Positions 1-9,041 of a stretch of DNA of 64,000 nucleotides are shown here, piece after piece; position 1 is the first letter of the stretch, and every line of letters starts with the position of its first letter. The translations under genes were made by a program, and so were the position numbers. Origin of the DNA: Verrucomicrobiota bacterium (GTDB lineage Bacteria > Verrucomicrobiota > Verrucomicrobiia > Opitutales > Opitutaceae); NCBI GenBank assembly GCA_018239675.1, contig JAFEGX010000146.1, forward strand, positions 1 through 64,000. The letters are read 5' to 3'. The notes below the pieces were generated by a model, which worked only from the letters and a program-made list of their open reading frames with translations, was not told the DNA's origin and ran no database searches.

Positions 1-532
1 CGTGGCCCGCAAGCTCGCCAACGTCGGCGACCTCGCCGCCCCGGGCTACCCGCTGGTGGAGCTCGAGGGCACCGACAATTTCCAGGTCGAGGTGCCGGTC
101 CCGGATTCGCTCGCCTCCCGGCTGGCCCCGGGCGCGACCCTGGAGGTCACCATTCCCGCGGCCGACCTGAAGGTGAGCACGACGCTGGCCGAGCTTTCGT
201 CCGCGGCCGATCCCTCCGCCCGCACGGTACTCGCCAAGCTGGCGCTGCCGGCGGGCGCGGCCGTCCGCTCGGGCCAGTACGCCCGCGTGCTGGTGCCCGG
301 CGCCCCGGTCGCGTCGCTGCTCATTCCCGCCGCCGCCCTCGCTCCGCTGGGCCAGATGGAACGGATCTTCGTCGTCGGTCCCGGCAACCGGGCCGGCCTG
401 AGGCTGGTCAAGTCGGGCGCCCGCGCCGGCGACCAGGTTGAGATCGTTTCCGGCCTGGATGCCGGTGAACAGGTCGTCGTCGCGCCCCCCGCCGGCCTCC
501 GCGAGGGCCAGGCCCTGGAGATTCAGCCGTGA
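1..532 (+). CDS. RND efflux periplasmic adaptor subunit, C-terminal part (5' truncated by window edge)
   Basis: Only the last ~176 residues are in the window; the reading frame is open at base 2 and no start is visible. The piece reads as the beta-barrel and membrane-proximal domains of a membrane-fusion (HlyD/AcrA-like) adaptor: an alternation of beta-rich segments, a LLIPAAAL segment and the C-terminal pattern [20 protein letters not shown] typical of these adaptors. The adaptor bridges the inner-membrane pump to an outer-membrane channel. Its TGA overlaps the GTG start of the pump gene by 4 bp (GTGA), so the two are translationally coupled. The substrate cannot be told from this fragment. 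Confidence 0.85.
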   Translation, partial: VARKLANVGDLAAPGYPLVELEGTDNFQVEVPVPDSLASRLAPGATLEVTIPAADLKVSTTLAELSSAADPSARTVLAKLALPAGAAVRSGQYARVLVPGAPVASLLIPAAALAPLGQMERIFVVGPGNRAGLRLVKSGARAGDQVEIVSGLDAGEQVVVAPPAGLREGQALEIQP

Positions 533-3500
533 GCCACTCCGCCCCCTCTCCGGTGCCCGACCCGGGCCGGTTTGGATTCGCCGGCCGCATGGCGGCGCTG
601 TTCATCGACTCGAAGCTGACGCCGATCGTCGTTGCCGCGTCCCTGCTGCTCGGCGCCTTCTCGATCCTGATGCTCCCCCGCGAGGAGGAGCCGCAGATCA
701 AGGTGCCGATGATCGACATCCTCGTCGGCATGCCGGGCGCGTCCGCCGCCGAGGTGGAGAACCGCGTCACCCGGCCGATGGAGAAGTTCCTCTGGGAAAT
801 CCCCGGTGTGGAATACCTTTACTCAACCGCGAGTCCCGGCGGCAACCTCACCATCGTCCGCTTCAAGGTCGGTACCGACCTCGAGGCCGCGCTCATCCGG
901 CTCAACCAGAAGCTGCAGGCCAATTTCGACCGCATTCCCCTCGGCGTCACCCCGCCGCTGGTGAAGCCCCGGACCATCGACGACGTGCCGATTCTCGGCC
1001 TGACGTTCCACAGCTCGCGCTATGACCACGCGATGCTGCGGCGGATCGCGGCGCAGGTCGACGACGCCGTGAAGGTGCTGCCCGACGTGGCCGAGACGAA
1101 CCTGATCGGCGGCCAGGTGCGCCAGATCCGGGTCGCCCTCGACCCCGCCCGGCTCGCCTCACGTAATCTGAGCCCCGGCTACCTGGTCCCCATGCTCCAG
1201 CAGGCCAACGCCCAGGCCCACACCGGCGCCCAGGATGCGAACAACCGCGAGACCCTCCTCCAGACCGGCCAGTTCTTCCGCAACGCCCAGGACGTGGGCG
1301 CCGTCGTTGTCGGCGTGTTCGACGGCCACCCGGTGTACCTGCGGGACGTCGCCACGATCACCGACGGCCCCGCCGAGCCCTCCGACTACGTGCTCTTCGG
1401 CCGCGGCGGCACCCAGCCCGCGGACGAGGAGGCGGCCGTCACGCTCAGCATCGCCAAGCGCCCGGGCGCGAACGCGGTCGACGTCGTCGCATCGGTCCTC
1501 GCCAAGGTCGATTCGCTCAAGGGCACCCTGATCCCCGCCGCCATCGGCGTGACGGAGACCCGTGACTACGGCGCCACCGCCTCCGAGAAGTCGAACGAGC
1601 TGCTGCTGCACATGGGGCTTGCCGTCTTTGGCGTGGCCGTGCTGATCCTCCTTTTCCTGGGCTGGCGCGAGTCGCTGGTCGTGCTGCTCGCGATCCCCGT
1701 GACGCTCGGGCTCACGCTGCTGGTCTTCTACCTCTACGGGTACACGCTCAACCGCATCACGCTCTTCGCGCTGATCTTCTCGATCGGCATCCTGGTCGAC
1801 GATGCGATCGTGGTCGTCGAGAACATCGTCCGGCACATGGGGCTGCCGAGCTGCCGCCGGAAGCGGCTGCTGCAGATCGCGGTCGAGGCGGTCGACGAGG
1901 TCGGCAATCCCACCATCCTGGCCACCTGGGCCGTGATCGCGGCGGTGCTGCCGATGGCGTTCGTCAGCGGGCTGATGGGCCCGTACATGCGGCCGATCCC
2001 GATCGGCTCCAGCGCCGCGATGATCTTCTCGCTGCTCGTCGCGTTCGCCGTCACGCCCTGGGCCGCGCTCAAGGTCCTGCGCAGCCACGCCCCCCACACC
2101 GCGGACGCCGCGGCCTTCGTCGATGCACCCCTGACGGAGGAGATCGAGGCGGCCGACGAGGCCATGCCGGAAAACGCCTTCACCCGGCTCTACAGCCGCT
2201 TCATGCGCCCGCTGCTCGACCACCGCAGCTGGCGCTGGGCGTTCCTCGCCATCGTCGCCGCCGCCACCGTCGGGGCCATGGGGCTGGTCGGCATCGGCGC
2301 CGTGAAGGTGAAGATGCTGCCCTTCGACAACAAGTCCGAGTTCCAGGTCATCATCAACATGCCCGAGGGCAGCACCCTCGAGCAGACCACCCGCGTCGCC
2401 CGCGAGATGGCGGCGTCGCTGCGCTCCGAACCCGAGGTCCGCGACTACCAGGTTTACGCCGGCACGGCCTCGCCGTTCAACTTCAACGGCCTTGTCCGGC
2501 ACTACTTCATGCGCCGCGGCAGCAACGTCGCGGACCTGCAGGTCAACCTGCTGCCCAAGCACGAGCGGACCGCCCAGAGCCATGAAATCGCCAAGCGGGT
2601 CCGCCCGCGCCTGGCGGCGATCGCCGAGAAATACGGCGCCGCGGTGGCCGTCGCCGAGGTCCCGCCCGGCCCGCCCGTCCTGCAGACCCTCGTCGCCGAG
2701 ATCTACGGCCCCACCGAGGCGGCGCGCCTCAAGCTCGCCGAGCGCGTGCGCGGGATCTTCCGCTCCACGCCCGGCGTGGTGGACGTCGACTGGTACGTCG
2801 AGGAGCGGCAGCCCAAGACCATCCTCCGGGTCGACAAGGCCAAGGCCGCGCTGCACGGCATCACCGAGGCCGCGATCAGCCGCACCGTGCAGCTTGCGGC
2901 CCAGGGTTATCCCGTGACCCTCCTGCACTCCGCGGCCGAGCGCGAGGACGTGAACGTCGTGCTCGAGCTGCCCCGCGCGCTGCGCACCCGGCCGGACGAC
3001 CTGCTGGCCCTGCCGGTCCGCTCCGAGCTCAACCCGCAGGCGCCGCTGGTGCCGCTGCGCGAGCTCGTGACGGTCGAGACCACCCGCGGCGAGCGCAACA
3101 TCTACCACAAGAACCTCCAGAACGTGACCTATGTCACCGGCGACGTCGCCGGGATCGTCGAGAGCCCCGTTTACGCGATCCTCCAGATGAACCAGGCGCT
3201 GGCGAAGCTGGACGGCCGGGATTTCGGCGGCACCACGCCGCACGTTCAGGTCTACAACGCCTCGATGCCCACCGACGACCGCGAGCCGGCGATGAAGTGG
3301 GACGGCGAGTGGCAGGTCACGCTCGAGGTTTTCCGCGACCTCGGCCTGGCCTTCGGCGCCGTGTGCATTCTCATCTACATGCTCATGGTCGGGTGGTTCA
3401 AAAACTACACGACGCCGCTCATCGTGATGACCGTGATTCCCTTCTCGCTGGTCGGCATCATGCCGGCACACGCGGTGATGGGGGCGTTCTTCACCGCCAC

Positions 3501-3852
3501 CTCCATGATCGGCTTCATGGCCGGCGCCGGCATCGTCGTCCGGAACTCGATCATCCTCGTCGACTTCATCGAGCTGCGCATGAGTCACGGCCGCTCGGTG
3601 CGAGACGCCTGCATCGAGTCGGGCGCCGTCCGGTTCCGTCCCATGATGCTCACCGCGCTCGCGGTGGTCGTGGGCGGCCTGGTCATCCTCGCCGACCCGA
3701 TCTTCCAGGGCCTGGCCATCTCCCTGCTCTTTGGCGCCATTGCCTCCCTCATCATCAGCCCGCTCGCCGTGCCGCTCATCTACTACATGAGCCACGCGGG
3801 CCGCCCTCCCTCCGTCCCGGCGCCGGGCGGAAAGTGCGATCCTTCCGCATGA
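529..3852 (+). CDS. RND-family efflux transporter permease (AcrB/HAE-like)
   Basis: 1107 residues, the normal size for an inner-membrane RND pump. The sequence shows one N-terminal membrane helix, a periplasmic porter domain, a block of membrane helices around residues 360-510, a second porter half, and a final helix block around 940-1085. RND landmarks are visible: [11 protein letters not shown] near the N-terminus, and the acidic pair in helix 4 ([16 protein letters not shown]). It would export small molecules using the proton gradient with the upstream adaptor. GTG is taken as start because it overlaps the adaptor stop. No outer-membrane channel gene follows; the next gene, a rhodanese, overlaps the stop (ATGA). 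The substrate class is not determined. Confidence 0.93.
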   Translation: MSHSAPSPVPDPGRFGFAGRMAALFIDSKLTPIVVAASLLLGAFSILMLPREEEPQIKVPMIDILVGMPGASAAEVENRVTRPMEKFLWEIPGVEYLYSTASPGGNLTIVRFKVGTDLEAALIRLNQKLQANFDRIPLGVTPPLVKPRTIDDVPILGLTFHSSRYDHAMLRRIAAQVDDAVKVLPDVAETNLIGGQVRQIRVALDPARLASRNLSPGYLVPMLQQANAQAHTGAQDANNRETLLQTGQFFRNAQDVGAVVVGVFDGHPVYLRDVATITDGPAEPSDYVLFGRGGTQPADEEAAVTLSIAKRPGANAVDVVASVLAKVDSLKGTLIPAAIGVTETRDYGATASEKSNELLLHMGLAVFGVAVLILLFLGWRESLVVLLAIPVTLGLTLLVFYLYGYTLNRITLFALIFSIGILVDDAIVVVENIVRHMGLPSCRRKRLLQIAVEAVDEVGNPTILATWAVIAAVLPMAFVSGLMGPYMRPIPIGSSAAMIFSLLVAFAVTPWAALKVLRSHAPHTADAAAFVDAPLTEEIEAADEAMPENAFTRLYSRFMRPLLDHRSWRWAFLAIVAAATVGAMGLVGIGAVKVKMLPFDNKSEFQVIINMPEGSTLEQTTRVAREMAASLRSEPEVRDYQVYAGTASPFNFNGLVRHYFMRRGSNVADLQVNLLPKHERTAQSHEIAKRVRPRLAAIAEKYGAAVAVAEVPPGPPVLQTLVAEIYGPTEAARLKLAERVRGIFRSTPGVVDVDWYVEERQPKTILRVDKAKAALHGITEAAISRTVQLAAQGYPVTLLHSAAEREDVNVVLELPRALRTRPDDLLALPVRSELNPQAPLVPLRELVTVETTRGERNIYHKNLQNVTYVTGDVAGIVESPVYAILQMNQALAKLDGRDFGGTTPHVQVYNASMPTDDREPAMKWDGEWQVTLEVFRDLGLAFGAVCILIYMLMVGWFKNYTTPLIVMTVIPFSLVGIMPAHAVMGAFFTATSMIGFMAGAGIVVRNSIILVDFIELRMSHGRSVRDACIESGAVRFRPMMLTALAVVVGGLVILADPIFQGLAISLLFGAIASLIISPLAVPLIYYMSHAGRPPSVPAPGGKCDPSA

Positions 3853-4220
3853 ATCCGTTCAAGATGTTCAAATCCATGTTCACTCCCGTGCCGCGCCTCG
3901 AGCCCCTGAGCTGCGCCTCCCGCATCCGGGAGGGCGAGGCGTTCCTGGTCGACGTTCGCGAGCCCGACGAGTGGCGGGCTGGCGTCGCCCAGCGCGCCCG
4001 GCTCCTGCCGCTCAGCGACCTCACCGGGTCCCGCGCCCAGTGGCGCAAATTCCTCGCTGAGGCCAAGGACCGCGAGATCTACCTCTATTGCGCCTCCGGC
4101 GGTCGTTCCGGGCTGGCCGCCCGGCTCCTCGCCGGCGAGGGTTTCCGCACGGCCAACACCGGCGGCCTCGGCGACTGGGCCGACGCGGGCTGGCCGGTCG
4201 TGAAGCCCGGCAGAAGCTGA
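3849..4220 (+). CDS. Rhodanese-like sulfurtransferase domain protein
   Basis: 123 residues forming a single rhodanese domain. The active-site loop CASGGRSG places the persulfide-carrying cysteine at residue 81 and the motif VDVREPDEW is the usual N-terminal half-signature. There is no signal peptide; the basic start ([11 protein letters not shown]) is short. The ATG overlaps the stop of the RND pump by 4 bp, so it is co-translated with the efflux operon. The next gene is a DUF2892 membrane protein; in E. coli YgaP these two domains are one protein, so this looks like a split version. The physiological sulfur donor is unknown. Confidence 0.88.
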   Translation: MNPFKMFKSMFTPVPRLEPLSCASRIREGEAFLVDVREPDEWRAGVAQRARLLPLSDLTGSRAQWRKFLAEAKDREIYLYCASGGRSGLAARLLAGEGFRTANTGGLGDWADAGWPVVKPGRS

Positions 4221-4255
4221 TTTCTCCGCCACCCCAAAACTCCCCATCCCCACCC

Positions 4256-4459
4256 ATGAAACCCAACGTCGGTTCCGTTGATCGCGTCCTCCGCTACCTC
4301 CTCGGCCTCGCCATCCTTGGCGCGGGTTATTACTACAAATCCTGGTGGGGCCTCGTCGGCCTCGGGCCCATCCTCACCGCGACCATCCGGTTCTGCCCGG
4401 TGTACACTCCGCTCGGAATCAACACCGGCGCGAAACAGCCCGACGACAAGGCGTCCTAG
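4256..4459 (+). CDS. DUF2892 small membrane protein (YgaP transmembrane-domain type)
   Basis: 67 residues. The pattern NVGSVDRVLRYLLGLAI, a second hydrophobic stretch (WGLVGLGPILTATI), then RFCPVYTPLGINT is the DUF2892 signature, with two short membrane helices and a conserved CP pair. It lies 35 bp after the rhodanese gene. Together the two reproduce the architecture of YgaP (cytosolic rhodanese plus membrane hairpin) as separate polypeptides. The function of the family is poorly known; sulfur-related membrane roles have been proposed. Confidence 0.85.
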   Translation: MKPNVGSVDRVLRYLLGLAILGAGYYYKSWWGLVGLGPILTATIRFCPVYTPLGINTGAKQPDDKAS

Positions 4460-4490
4460 GGCGCCTTCGATTCGGACACCCAGGGAGAGT

Positions 4491-4607
4491 CACGGAGATC
4501 ACCGAGGAAGCACCGAGATCACAGAAGCAGGCCGTACCGGGCATGCTCGATCACCGAATCCACTGATTGGCTCGGTGACCTCGGTGCCTCCTCCGTGCCC
4601 TCCGTGG
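4491..4607. repeat. Palindromic intergenic element, CACGGAG/ACCGAG family
   Basis: The left arm is built of CACGGAG and CACCGAG words (4491-4522). The right arm, from about 4570 to 4607, carries the complementary CTCGGTG and CTCCGTG words. Transcribed RNA would form a long imperfect hairpin. It occupies the gap between the RND/rhodanese operon and the PLP-enzyme gene. A single-arm relative lies at 13893-13949. Confidence 0.7.
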
Positions 4608-4655
4608 CCCCTCCGTCCGTTCGCCGGCGCACTGCCGGAGAACAGGTCGGTTAAT

Positions 4656-4690
4656 GCTTGCACCCGATCGTCGCGCCGGTGGCGACAAGC
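4656..4690 (+). promoter_or_regulatory. Possible structured leader of the PLP-enzyme gene
   Basis: GTCGC (4670-4674) pairs with GCGAC (4682-4686) around a 7-nt loop, and GCTT (4656-4659) can pair with AAGC (4687-4690) beneath it, leaving a one-sided bulge. The hairpin lies about 45 nt before the ATG at 4733. I compared it mentally with the SAM-II, SAM-V and SAH riboswitch cores and did not find their conserved bases, so no ligand is assigned. Confidence 0.22.
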
Positions 4691-4732
4691 GCCCGAATTT
4701 TCTCCAAGGTCGGAGCCAACCAAAGTCACCCC

Positions 4733-5989
4733 ATGACCAAACTTACCGACTCCGAGACCGCCCGGCTCCACCCCGAGACCCTGGCGCTCAACCACGGCTT
4801 CGATCCCTGGCTCAGCGAGGGATCCATCAAGCCCCCGGTGTTCCTCACCTCGACCTTCGCGTTCAAGTGCGCGGAGGACGGCAAGCGCTTCTTCGCCTGG
4901 GCACACGGCGAGGGCCACCCGCCGCCGCGGCGCGAGATGGGCCTGATCTACTCGCGCATCAACAACCCCAACCTCGAGATCTTCGAGGACCGCGTCGCGG
5001 CGTGGGAGGGCATGAAGGACGCCTACAGCTTCTCGAGCGGGATGGCGGCCATCGCCACCACGCTCCTCGCCACCCACCAGCCGGGTGACGAGATGATTGT
5101 CTGCGCGCCGGTCTACGGCGGCACCGACGCGCTGATCCACCATTTCCTGAAGCGCTTCGGGATCGCCGCGCACTTCGTGCCGGCCGGCCCCGACGCCCCC
5201 GCGCGCATCGCGCCGCTGCTTTCGCCGCGCACCCGCTCGATTTTCATCGAGAGCCCGGCCAATCCGAACAACCGGCTGACCGACATCGGGGCGCTGAAGG
5301 CCCTGGCCGGCCGCCAGTCCCCCGCCGGCCGCGTACTGGTGATCGTCGACAACACCATGGCCGGGCCGGTCTTCGCCCACCCGGCCAGGGTCGGCGCGGA
5401 TATTGTGCTTTACTCCGCCACGAAGTTCATCGGCGGCCACTCCGACGTAGTCGGCGGCGTGGCGCTGGCGAACGACGACACGCTGCTCCACGCGATCGCC
5501 CAGCACCGCGCGATGCTCGGCGGCATGCCGAACCCCTACACCGCCTGGCTGCTCACCCGGTCGCTCGAGACCCTGAAGATCCGCGCCGAGCAGCAGCAGC
5601 GCAACGCCCGGCAGGTCGCCGAGTTCCTCGCGCAGCATCCCAAGGTGCGGAAGGTCTGCTACCTCGGCCTCCTGTCCGCCGATGACCCCGAGTACGCGAT
5701 CTTCCAGAAACAGCACTCGGGACCCGGCTCGCTGATCTCCCTGCACCTGCACGGGGGCGAGCAGGAGGCGTACGCGTTCCTCGACCATCTCAAGGTGATC
5801 AAGCTCGCCGTGTCGCTCGGATCGACCGAATCGCTGGCGCAGCATCCCGCGACCATGACCCACTCCGGCCTCGCGCCGGAGGACAAGGTGCTCGGCGGCG
5901 TGGCGGACAACCTCGTCCGCCTGTCCATCGGCATTGAGAACGCCGATGACCTGGTGTGGGACCTCGGCCAGGCGCTGGAGCACGCGTGA
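4733..5989 (+). CDS. Cys/Met metabolism PLP-dependent enzyme (cystathionine gamma-synthase family)
   Basis: 418 residues, fold-type I PLP enzyme of the cystathionine gamma-synthase/beta-lyase/methionine gamma-lyase family. The PLP lysine lies in SATKFIGGHSDVVGG, and VYGGT is the tyrosine-containing active-site loop. The cysteine that typical methionine gamma-lyases carry in that loop is a glycine here, which argues against a classical methionine gamma-lyase. A transsulfuration or O-acyl-homoserine sulfhydrylation role is possible; the exact reaction cannot be fixed. The ATG at 4733 is chosen over an upstream in-frame ATG because family similarity begins just after it. The stop overlaps the GTG of the YeiH-type exporter, tying the enzyme to a transporter. 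Confidence 0.85.
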   Translation: MTKLTDSETARLHPETLALNHGFDPWLSEGSIKPPVFLTSTFAFKCAEDGKRFFAWAHGEGHPPPRREMGLIYSRINNPNLEIFEDRVAAWEGMKDAYSFSSGMAAIATTLLATHQPGDEMIVCAPVYGGTDALIHHFLKRFGIAAHFVPAGPDAPARIAPLLSPRTRSIFIESPANPNNRLTDIGALKALAGRQSPAGRVLVIVDNTMAGPVFAHPARVGADIVLYSATKFIGGHSDVVGGVALANDDTLLHAIAQHRAMLGGMPNPYTAWLLTRSLETLKIRAEQQQRNARQVAEFLAQHPKVRKVCYLGLLSADDPEYAIFQKQHSGPGSLISLHLHGGEQEAYAFLDHLKVIKLAVSLGSTESLAQHPATMTHSGLAPEDKVLGGVADNLVRLSIGIENADDLVWDLGQALEHA

Positions 5990-6981
5990 GCTTCGACTTC
6001 CGCACGCTCTGTGGCGCCCAGCCCGACCGGCCGGCGCACCGCCTTGCCGCGGTGCTCATGCCGGTCGGCGCCGCGGCCTCGCTCCTCCCGTGGACCCCGC
6101 CCTGGGCCGCGCTGCTGGCCGGGACCGCGCTCGCCCTGACGCTCGGCAATCCCTGCGCCGGCGCCGCCAGCCGCACGTCGCGCTGGCTGCTGCAGCTGGC
6201 CGTCGTGGGGCTCGGCGCGGGCGTGAACCTGGGCATTGTCGCCCGCGTCGGCCTGCAGGGCCTGGGCTACACGCTCGCGGGCCTGGCCGTGACGTTTGCG
6301 CTCGGGGCGCTGCTCGCGCGCCTGCTTGGGGTCGGCGCCAAGGTGGCCGCGCTGGTCTGCGCCGGCACGGGCATCTGCGGCGGCAGCGCGATCGCCGCCG
6401 CCGCTCCGGCAATCGGAGCCGAACCGGAGGAGACGTCCGCCGCGCTGGCCGTGGTGTTCCTGCTCAACGGCGTCGCGCTCCTGATCTTTCCGCCGCTCGG
6501 CAGCCTGCTCGGGCTCGCGGCCCACCCGTTCGGGCTGTGGTGCGCGCTGGCCATCCACGACACGAGTTCGGTCACGGGCGCCGCGCTCACCCACGGCCGC
6601 GAGGCCCTGCTGGTTGCCACCACCGTAAAGCTCGCGCGCGCCCTGTGGATCGTGCCGGTGGCGCTGGGGCTCGGCGCCTGGTTCCGGCGGCGCGGGACGG
6701 CGGCCGGCGCCACGGGCGCGCCACGGCTCCCGTGGTTCATCGCGGGCTTTGTCGCGATGTCCGCGCTGTTCACCTTCCTGCCGGCCCTCCAGCCCGCGGC
6801 CCACGCGGTCGGCGCCGCCGCCCGGGCGATGCTCACCCTGACGCTGTACCTCATCGGCACCGGCCTCAGCCGGGCTGTGCTTCAGCGGGTCGGCCTGCGT
6901 CCCCTCGTGCTCGCGCTCTCGCTCTGGATCCTCGTCGGCGGCCTGAGCCTCGCGGCCATCATGGGCGGCCTGGTTACCTGA
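5986..6981 (+). CDS. YeiH/UPF0324 family putative sulfate/organosulfur exporter
   Basis: 331 residues and about ten hydrophobic membrane segments. The family motifs GTGICGGSAIAA and IHDTSSVTGAALTHG are both present. Members of this family (TIGR00698) are annotated as putative sulfate exporters and often sit beside sulfur or taurine genes. GTG at 5986 is selected because it overlaps the preceding TGA (GTGA). The coupling to a Cys/Met PLP enzyme suggests export of a sulfur-containing product of that enzyme (inference). Confidence 0.85.
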   Translation: MSFDFRTLCGAQPDRPAHRLAAVLMPVGAAASLLPWTPPWAALLAGTALALTLGNPCAGAASRTSRWLLQLAVVGLGAGVNLGIVARVGLQGLGYTLAGLAVTFALGALLARLLGVGAKVAALVCAGTGICGGSAIAAAAPAIGAEPEETSAALAVVFLLNGVALLIFPPLGSLLGLAAHPFGLWCALAIHDTSSVTGAALTHGREALLVATTVKLARALWIVPVALGLGAWFRRRGTAAGATGAPRLPWFIAGFVAMSALFTFLPALQPAAHAVGAAARAMLTLTLYLIGTGLSRAVLQRVGLRPLVLALSLWILVGGLSLAAIMGGLVT

Positions 6982-7015
6982 GGCGGGACGCCTCAGTTAA
7001 AGGTTGAAGGGTGTC

Positions 7016-7106
7016 GGTTGAAAGTGCGGACAGGGAGGCGCGAGGACGGCACGCCGCGTGGGGTCCTCGCCTCATCATCGGGGCAGCCACCCATCAACTT
7101 TCAACC
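7016..7106. repeat. Palindromic intergenic element, GGTTGAAAGT family
   Basis: GGTTGAAAGT (7016-7025) is the exact inverse of ACTTTCAACC (7097-7106), with a GC-rich interior that also folds partly. It lies in the 382-bp gap (6982-7363) between the YeiH-type gene and the DUF3365 gene. I see no gene in that gap. A related element closes the hemG gene at 44444-44520. Confidence 0.65.
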
Positions 7107-7363
7107 GCCGGCCGCCGGCCGAGGAGTCAATCCAAGCGTCGAGTTCGGCAAATCCTGCGCAGTCCCGGGCACCGAGCTGTGGGATAATGTCGGCAACCTG
7201 GCCGGCCAATGAAGCAGGACCCCCATCCCGGAGCCGTCGGCATCATCGCGAGGGGTTTCCCATCGCCTTGCGGGCCTGATCACGCCACAATCTCCGGTCG
7301 GGAAGGCGCGGCGCGCGCCGGCTCCGTCCCACCGGATTTTTCCCCAACCACCCCATCCCCGCC

Positions 7364-7996
7364 ATGAAAACTCCCCGCTACCTCCTGCTCGTGGCCGCCG
7401 CCCTCGCCCCTTTTTTCACCCGGGCCGCCGACCCGGTTCCCGGCACGCGTTTTGTGCCGGCGGAGGATCCCGCGGTCGCCGAGATCCGCCAGATCGGCGA
7501 CAAGGCCCTCACGCGCCTTGGCGTCGAGCTGCAGCGCGAGATCGGCAACGCCATGGCGAAGGATGGTGCCGAGGCCGCCGTCGACATCGCCCACCTCAAG
7601 TCGGTGAAGGTCGTCAACGGCATGCTCGCCGGGATGGCCCGCGTGACCGCCTTCAAGCTCACCAGCCTCAAGCTCCGCAATCCGGCCAACGCGCCCGACG
7701 CGATCGACCAGCAGGCCCTCGACTACCTCAGGCAGCAGATGGAAAACGGCGACGCGCCGTCGTCGCTGCTGATTCAGCGGATCGAGTCGCCCGGCGGCGC
7801 GCCCGAGTGGCGGCTCTACAAGCCGCTCGGCGTCACGCCCAAGTGCGCCTCCTGCCACGGCGACCCGGCGGAAATGCCCCCGGGACTGCGGACCAAGCTC
7901 GAGATCAACTATCCCGCCGACAAGGCCAACGGCTATGTCCCGGGCGAGTGGCGCGGCGTGATCCGCGTCACGGTCGCCGACGCTGCGGCCAAGTAA
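7364..7996 (+). CDS. DUF3365 domain, single-heme periplasmic protein
   Basis: 210 residues with a cleavable signal peptide (basic start, hydrophobic core to about residue 18, AA cleavage region near 21-22). One c-type heme motif CASCH sits at residues 161-165. The DUF3365 domain (residues ~40-205) is usually the periplasmic sensor part of histidine kinases or chemoreceptors, or stands alone as here. It is predicted to be exported, and heme would be attached by the CcsA/ResB system encoded at 44.5-47.6 kb. No kinase or partner adjoins it, so its redox or sensing role is open. Confidence 0.82.
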   Translation: MKTPRYLLLVAAALAPFFTRAADPVPGTRFVPAEDPAVAEIRQIGDKALTRLGVELQREIGNAMAKDGAEAAVDIAHLKSVKVVNGMLAGMARVTAFKLTSLKLRNPANAPDAIDQQALDYLRQQMENGDAPSSLLIQRIESPGGAPEWRLYKPLGVTPKCASCHGDPAEMPPGLRTKLEINYPADKANGYVPGEWRGVIRVTVADAAAK

Positions 7997-8035
7997 CTCC
8001 GATCAGACCTTCAGCTCCCGTTCTCGGTCACGTTT

Positions 8036-8105
8036 CACCACGAAGCACACGAAGCTCACCAAGATCCGGACTGCTTGGGCTTCGTGTGCTTCGTGCTCTT
8101 AGTGG
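8036..8105. repeat. Palindromic element, CCACGAAG family (short form), between convergent genes
   Basis: The left arm (8036-8063) consists of CACGAAG-type words and the right arm, from about 8074, of their complements (GGGCTTCGTGTGCTTCGTG). It separates the DUF3365 gene from convergent prmB and ends exactly at the prmB stop codon (8106-8108). A long stem-loop would form in either transcript, so it may act as a bidirectional terminator; there is no T-run. Confidence 0.75.
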
Positions 8106-9041
8106 CTAACCAAGATTCTGACCCGGCCACGCCATCAGCTTGGTGGCGCGGATCAGGCAGACGCAGTTAGAGCCGTCCTCCGTCGGCAGCCACTCCGGCG
8201 CCAGCACGGCGTATTCGCGGTCCATCGCCCGGGCCAGCCCGCCCACCTCGATCAGGACGATGCCGTCCGGCGCCAGGCGCGTGCGTGCCTGGTGGAGCAG
8301 CTTCCGGATGATCACAAGCCCGTCCTTGCCCCCGTCGTGCGCCACCCGCGGCTCGGCCTTGAACTCGGGGCTCTGGCGGTCGACGTGACCACTGGGCTCG
8401 TACGGCGGGTTGCTGAGGATCACGTCATACTTCGCCGCGGGGACCGCATCGAACACGTCGCTTTGGAACAGGTGCACGCGCCGGCCCAGCCGGTGCTCGC
8501 GGACATTGATGCGCGCCACGTCCAGGGCATCGGCCGACAGGTCCAGGGCATCGACGCGGGCGGCCGGGAAGTGATGCGCCAGGAGGATCGCCAGGCAGCC
8601 GGACCCGGTGCAGACGTCCACCACCCGCCGGACCCGCGCCGGATGGCGGACCAGGCGGTCGAGTTGCCCCGGGATGATCTCCAGGAAATAGCTCCGCGGG
8701 ATGATCACCCGCTCGTCGACATAGAAGCGGTGCTCGCCCAGCCACGCCTCCCGCGTCAGGTACGCCGCTGGCACCCGCTCCAGTACCCGGCGCCGGAACA
8801 CCCGCTCCACTTCGGCCCGCTCGGCGTCGGTGAGCTTCCGCCCGAGCACGCGGGCGTCGCTGTCGAGCGGCAGGCCGAGCGCGCGCAGCAGGAGATAAAG
8901 CGCCTCGTCGTGCGCGTTGGTCGCCACCTGGCCCAGCGCCAGCCGCTGCCGCGCGTAAAGCCGCTCCGCCAGCCGCAGCCAGTCGCCCACGGTCACGCTG
9001 GCCGCGGCCCCGGCAAAGGGATCATTGCTTCGCGCCGTCAC
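8106..9041 (-). CDS. prmB: Ribosomal protein L3 N5-glutamine methyltransferase
   Basis: 311 residues, HemK/PrmB family. It carries the SAM-binding motif DVCTGSGC (residues 142-149) and the catalytic NPPY (211-214) that methylates glutamine side-chain nitrogen. The N-terminal helical domain (about residues 1-95, with LALGQVATNAHDEAL and RVPAAYLTREAWLGEHRFYVDERVIIPRSY following) matches PrmB rather than PrmC, making L3 the likely substrate. The GTG at 9041 gives a 20-bp overlap with the upstream rhomboid-like gene. A few codons later there are other GTG possibilities, so the start is approximate. Confidence 0.88.
   Translation of the reverse strand: MTARSNDPFAGAAASVTVGDWLRLAERLYARQRLALGQVATNAHDEALYLLLRALGLPLDSDARVLGRKLTDAERAEVERVFRRRVLERVPAAYLTREAWLGEHRFYVDERVIIPRSYFLEIIPGQLDRLVRHPARVRRVVDVCTGSGCLAILLAHHFPAARVDALDLSADALDVARINVREHRLGRRVHLFQSDVFDAVPAAKYDVILSNPPYEPSGHVDRQSPEFKAEPRVAHDGGKDGLVIIRKLLHQARTRLAPDGIVLIEVGGLARAMDREYAVLAPEWLPTEDGSNCVCLIRATKLMAWPGQNLG

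Noticed and set aside
1159-3795. 878-codon open frame on the minus strand under the RND pump gene
   Set aside because: It is antisense to a well-supported gene, with residues biased to Asp, His, Glu and Arg as expected from the complement of GC-rich codons, and no recognisable domain.
4640-4732. SAM or SAH riboswitch upstream of the PLP-enzyme gene
   Set aside because: There is a hairpin, but the conserved core bases of the SAM-I, SAM-II, SAM-V and SAH classes are not recognisable by eye. A covariance-model search would settle it.
4733-5989. Classical methionine gamma-lyase
   Set aside because: The active-site loop has glycine where these lyases carry the characteristic cysteine, so only the broader family name is given.
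7018-7212. 64-codon plus-strand ORF after the YeiH-type gene
   Set aside because: It starts within a palindromic repeat and has no domain, helix or partner; treated as non-coding.
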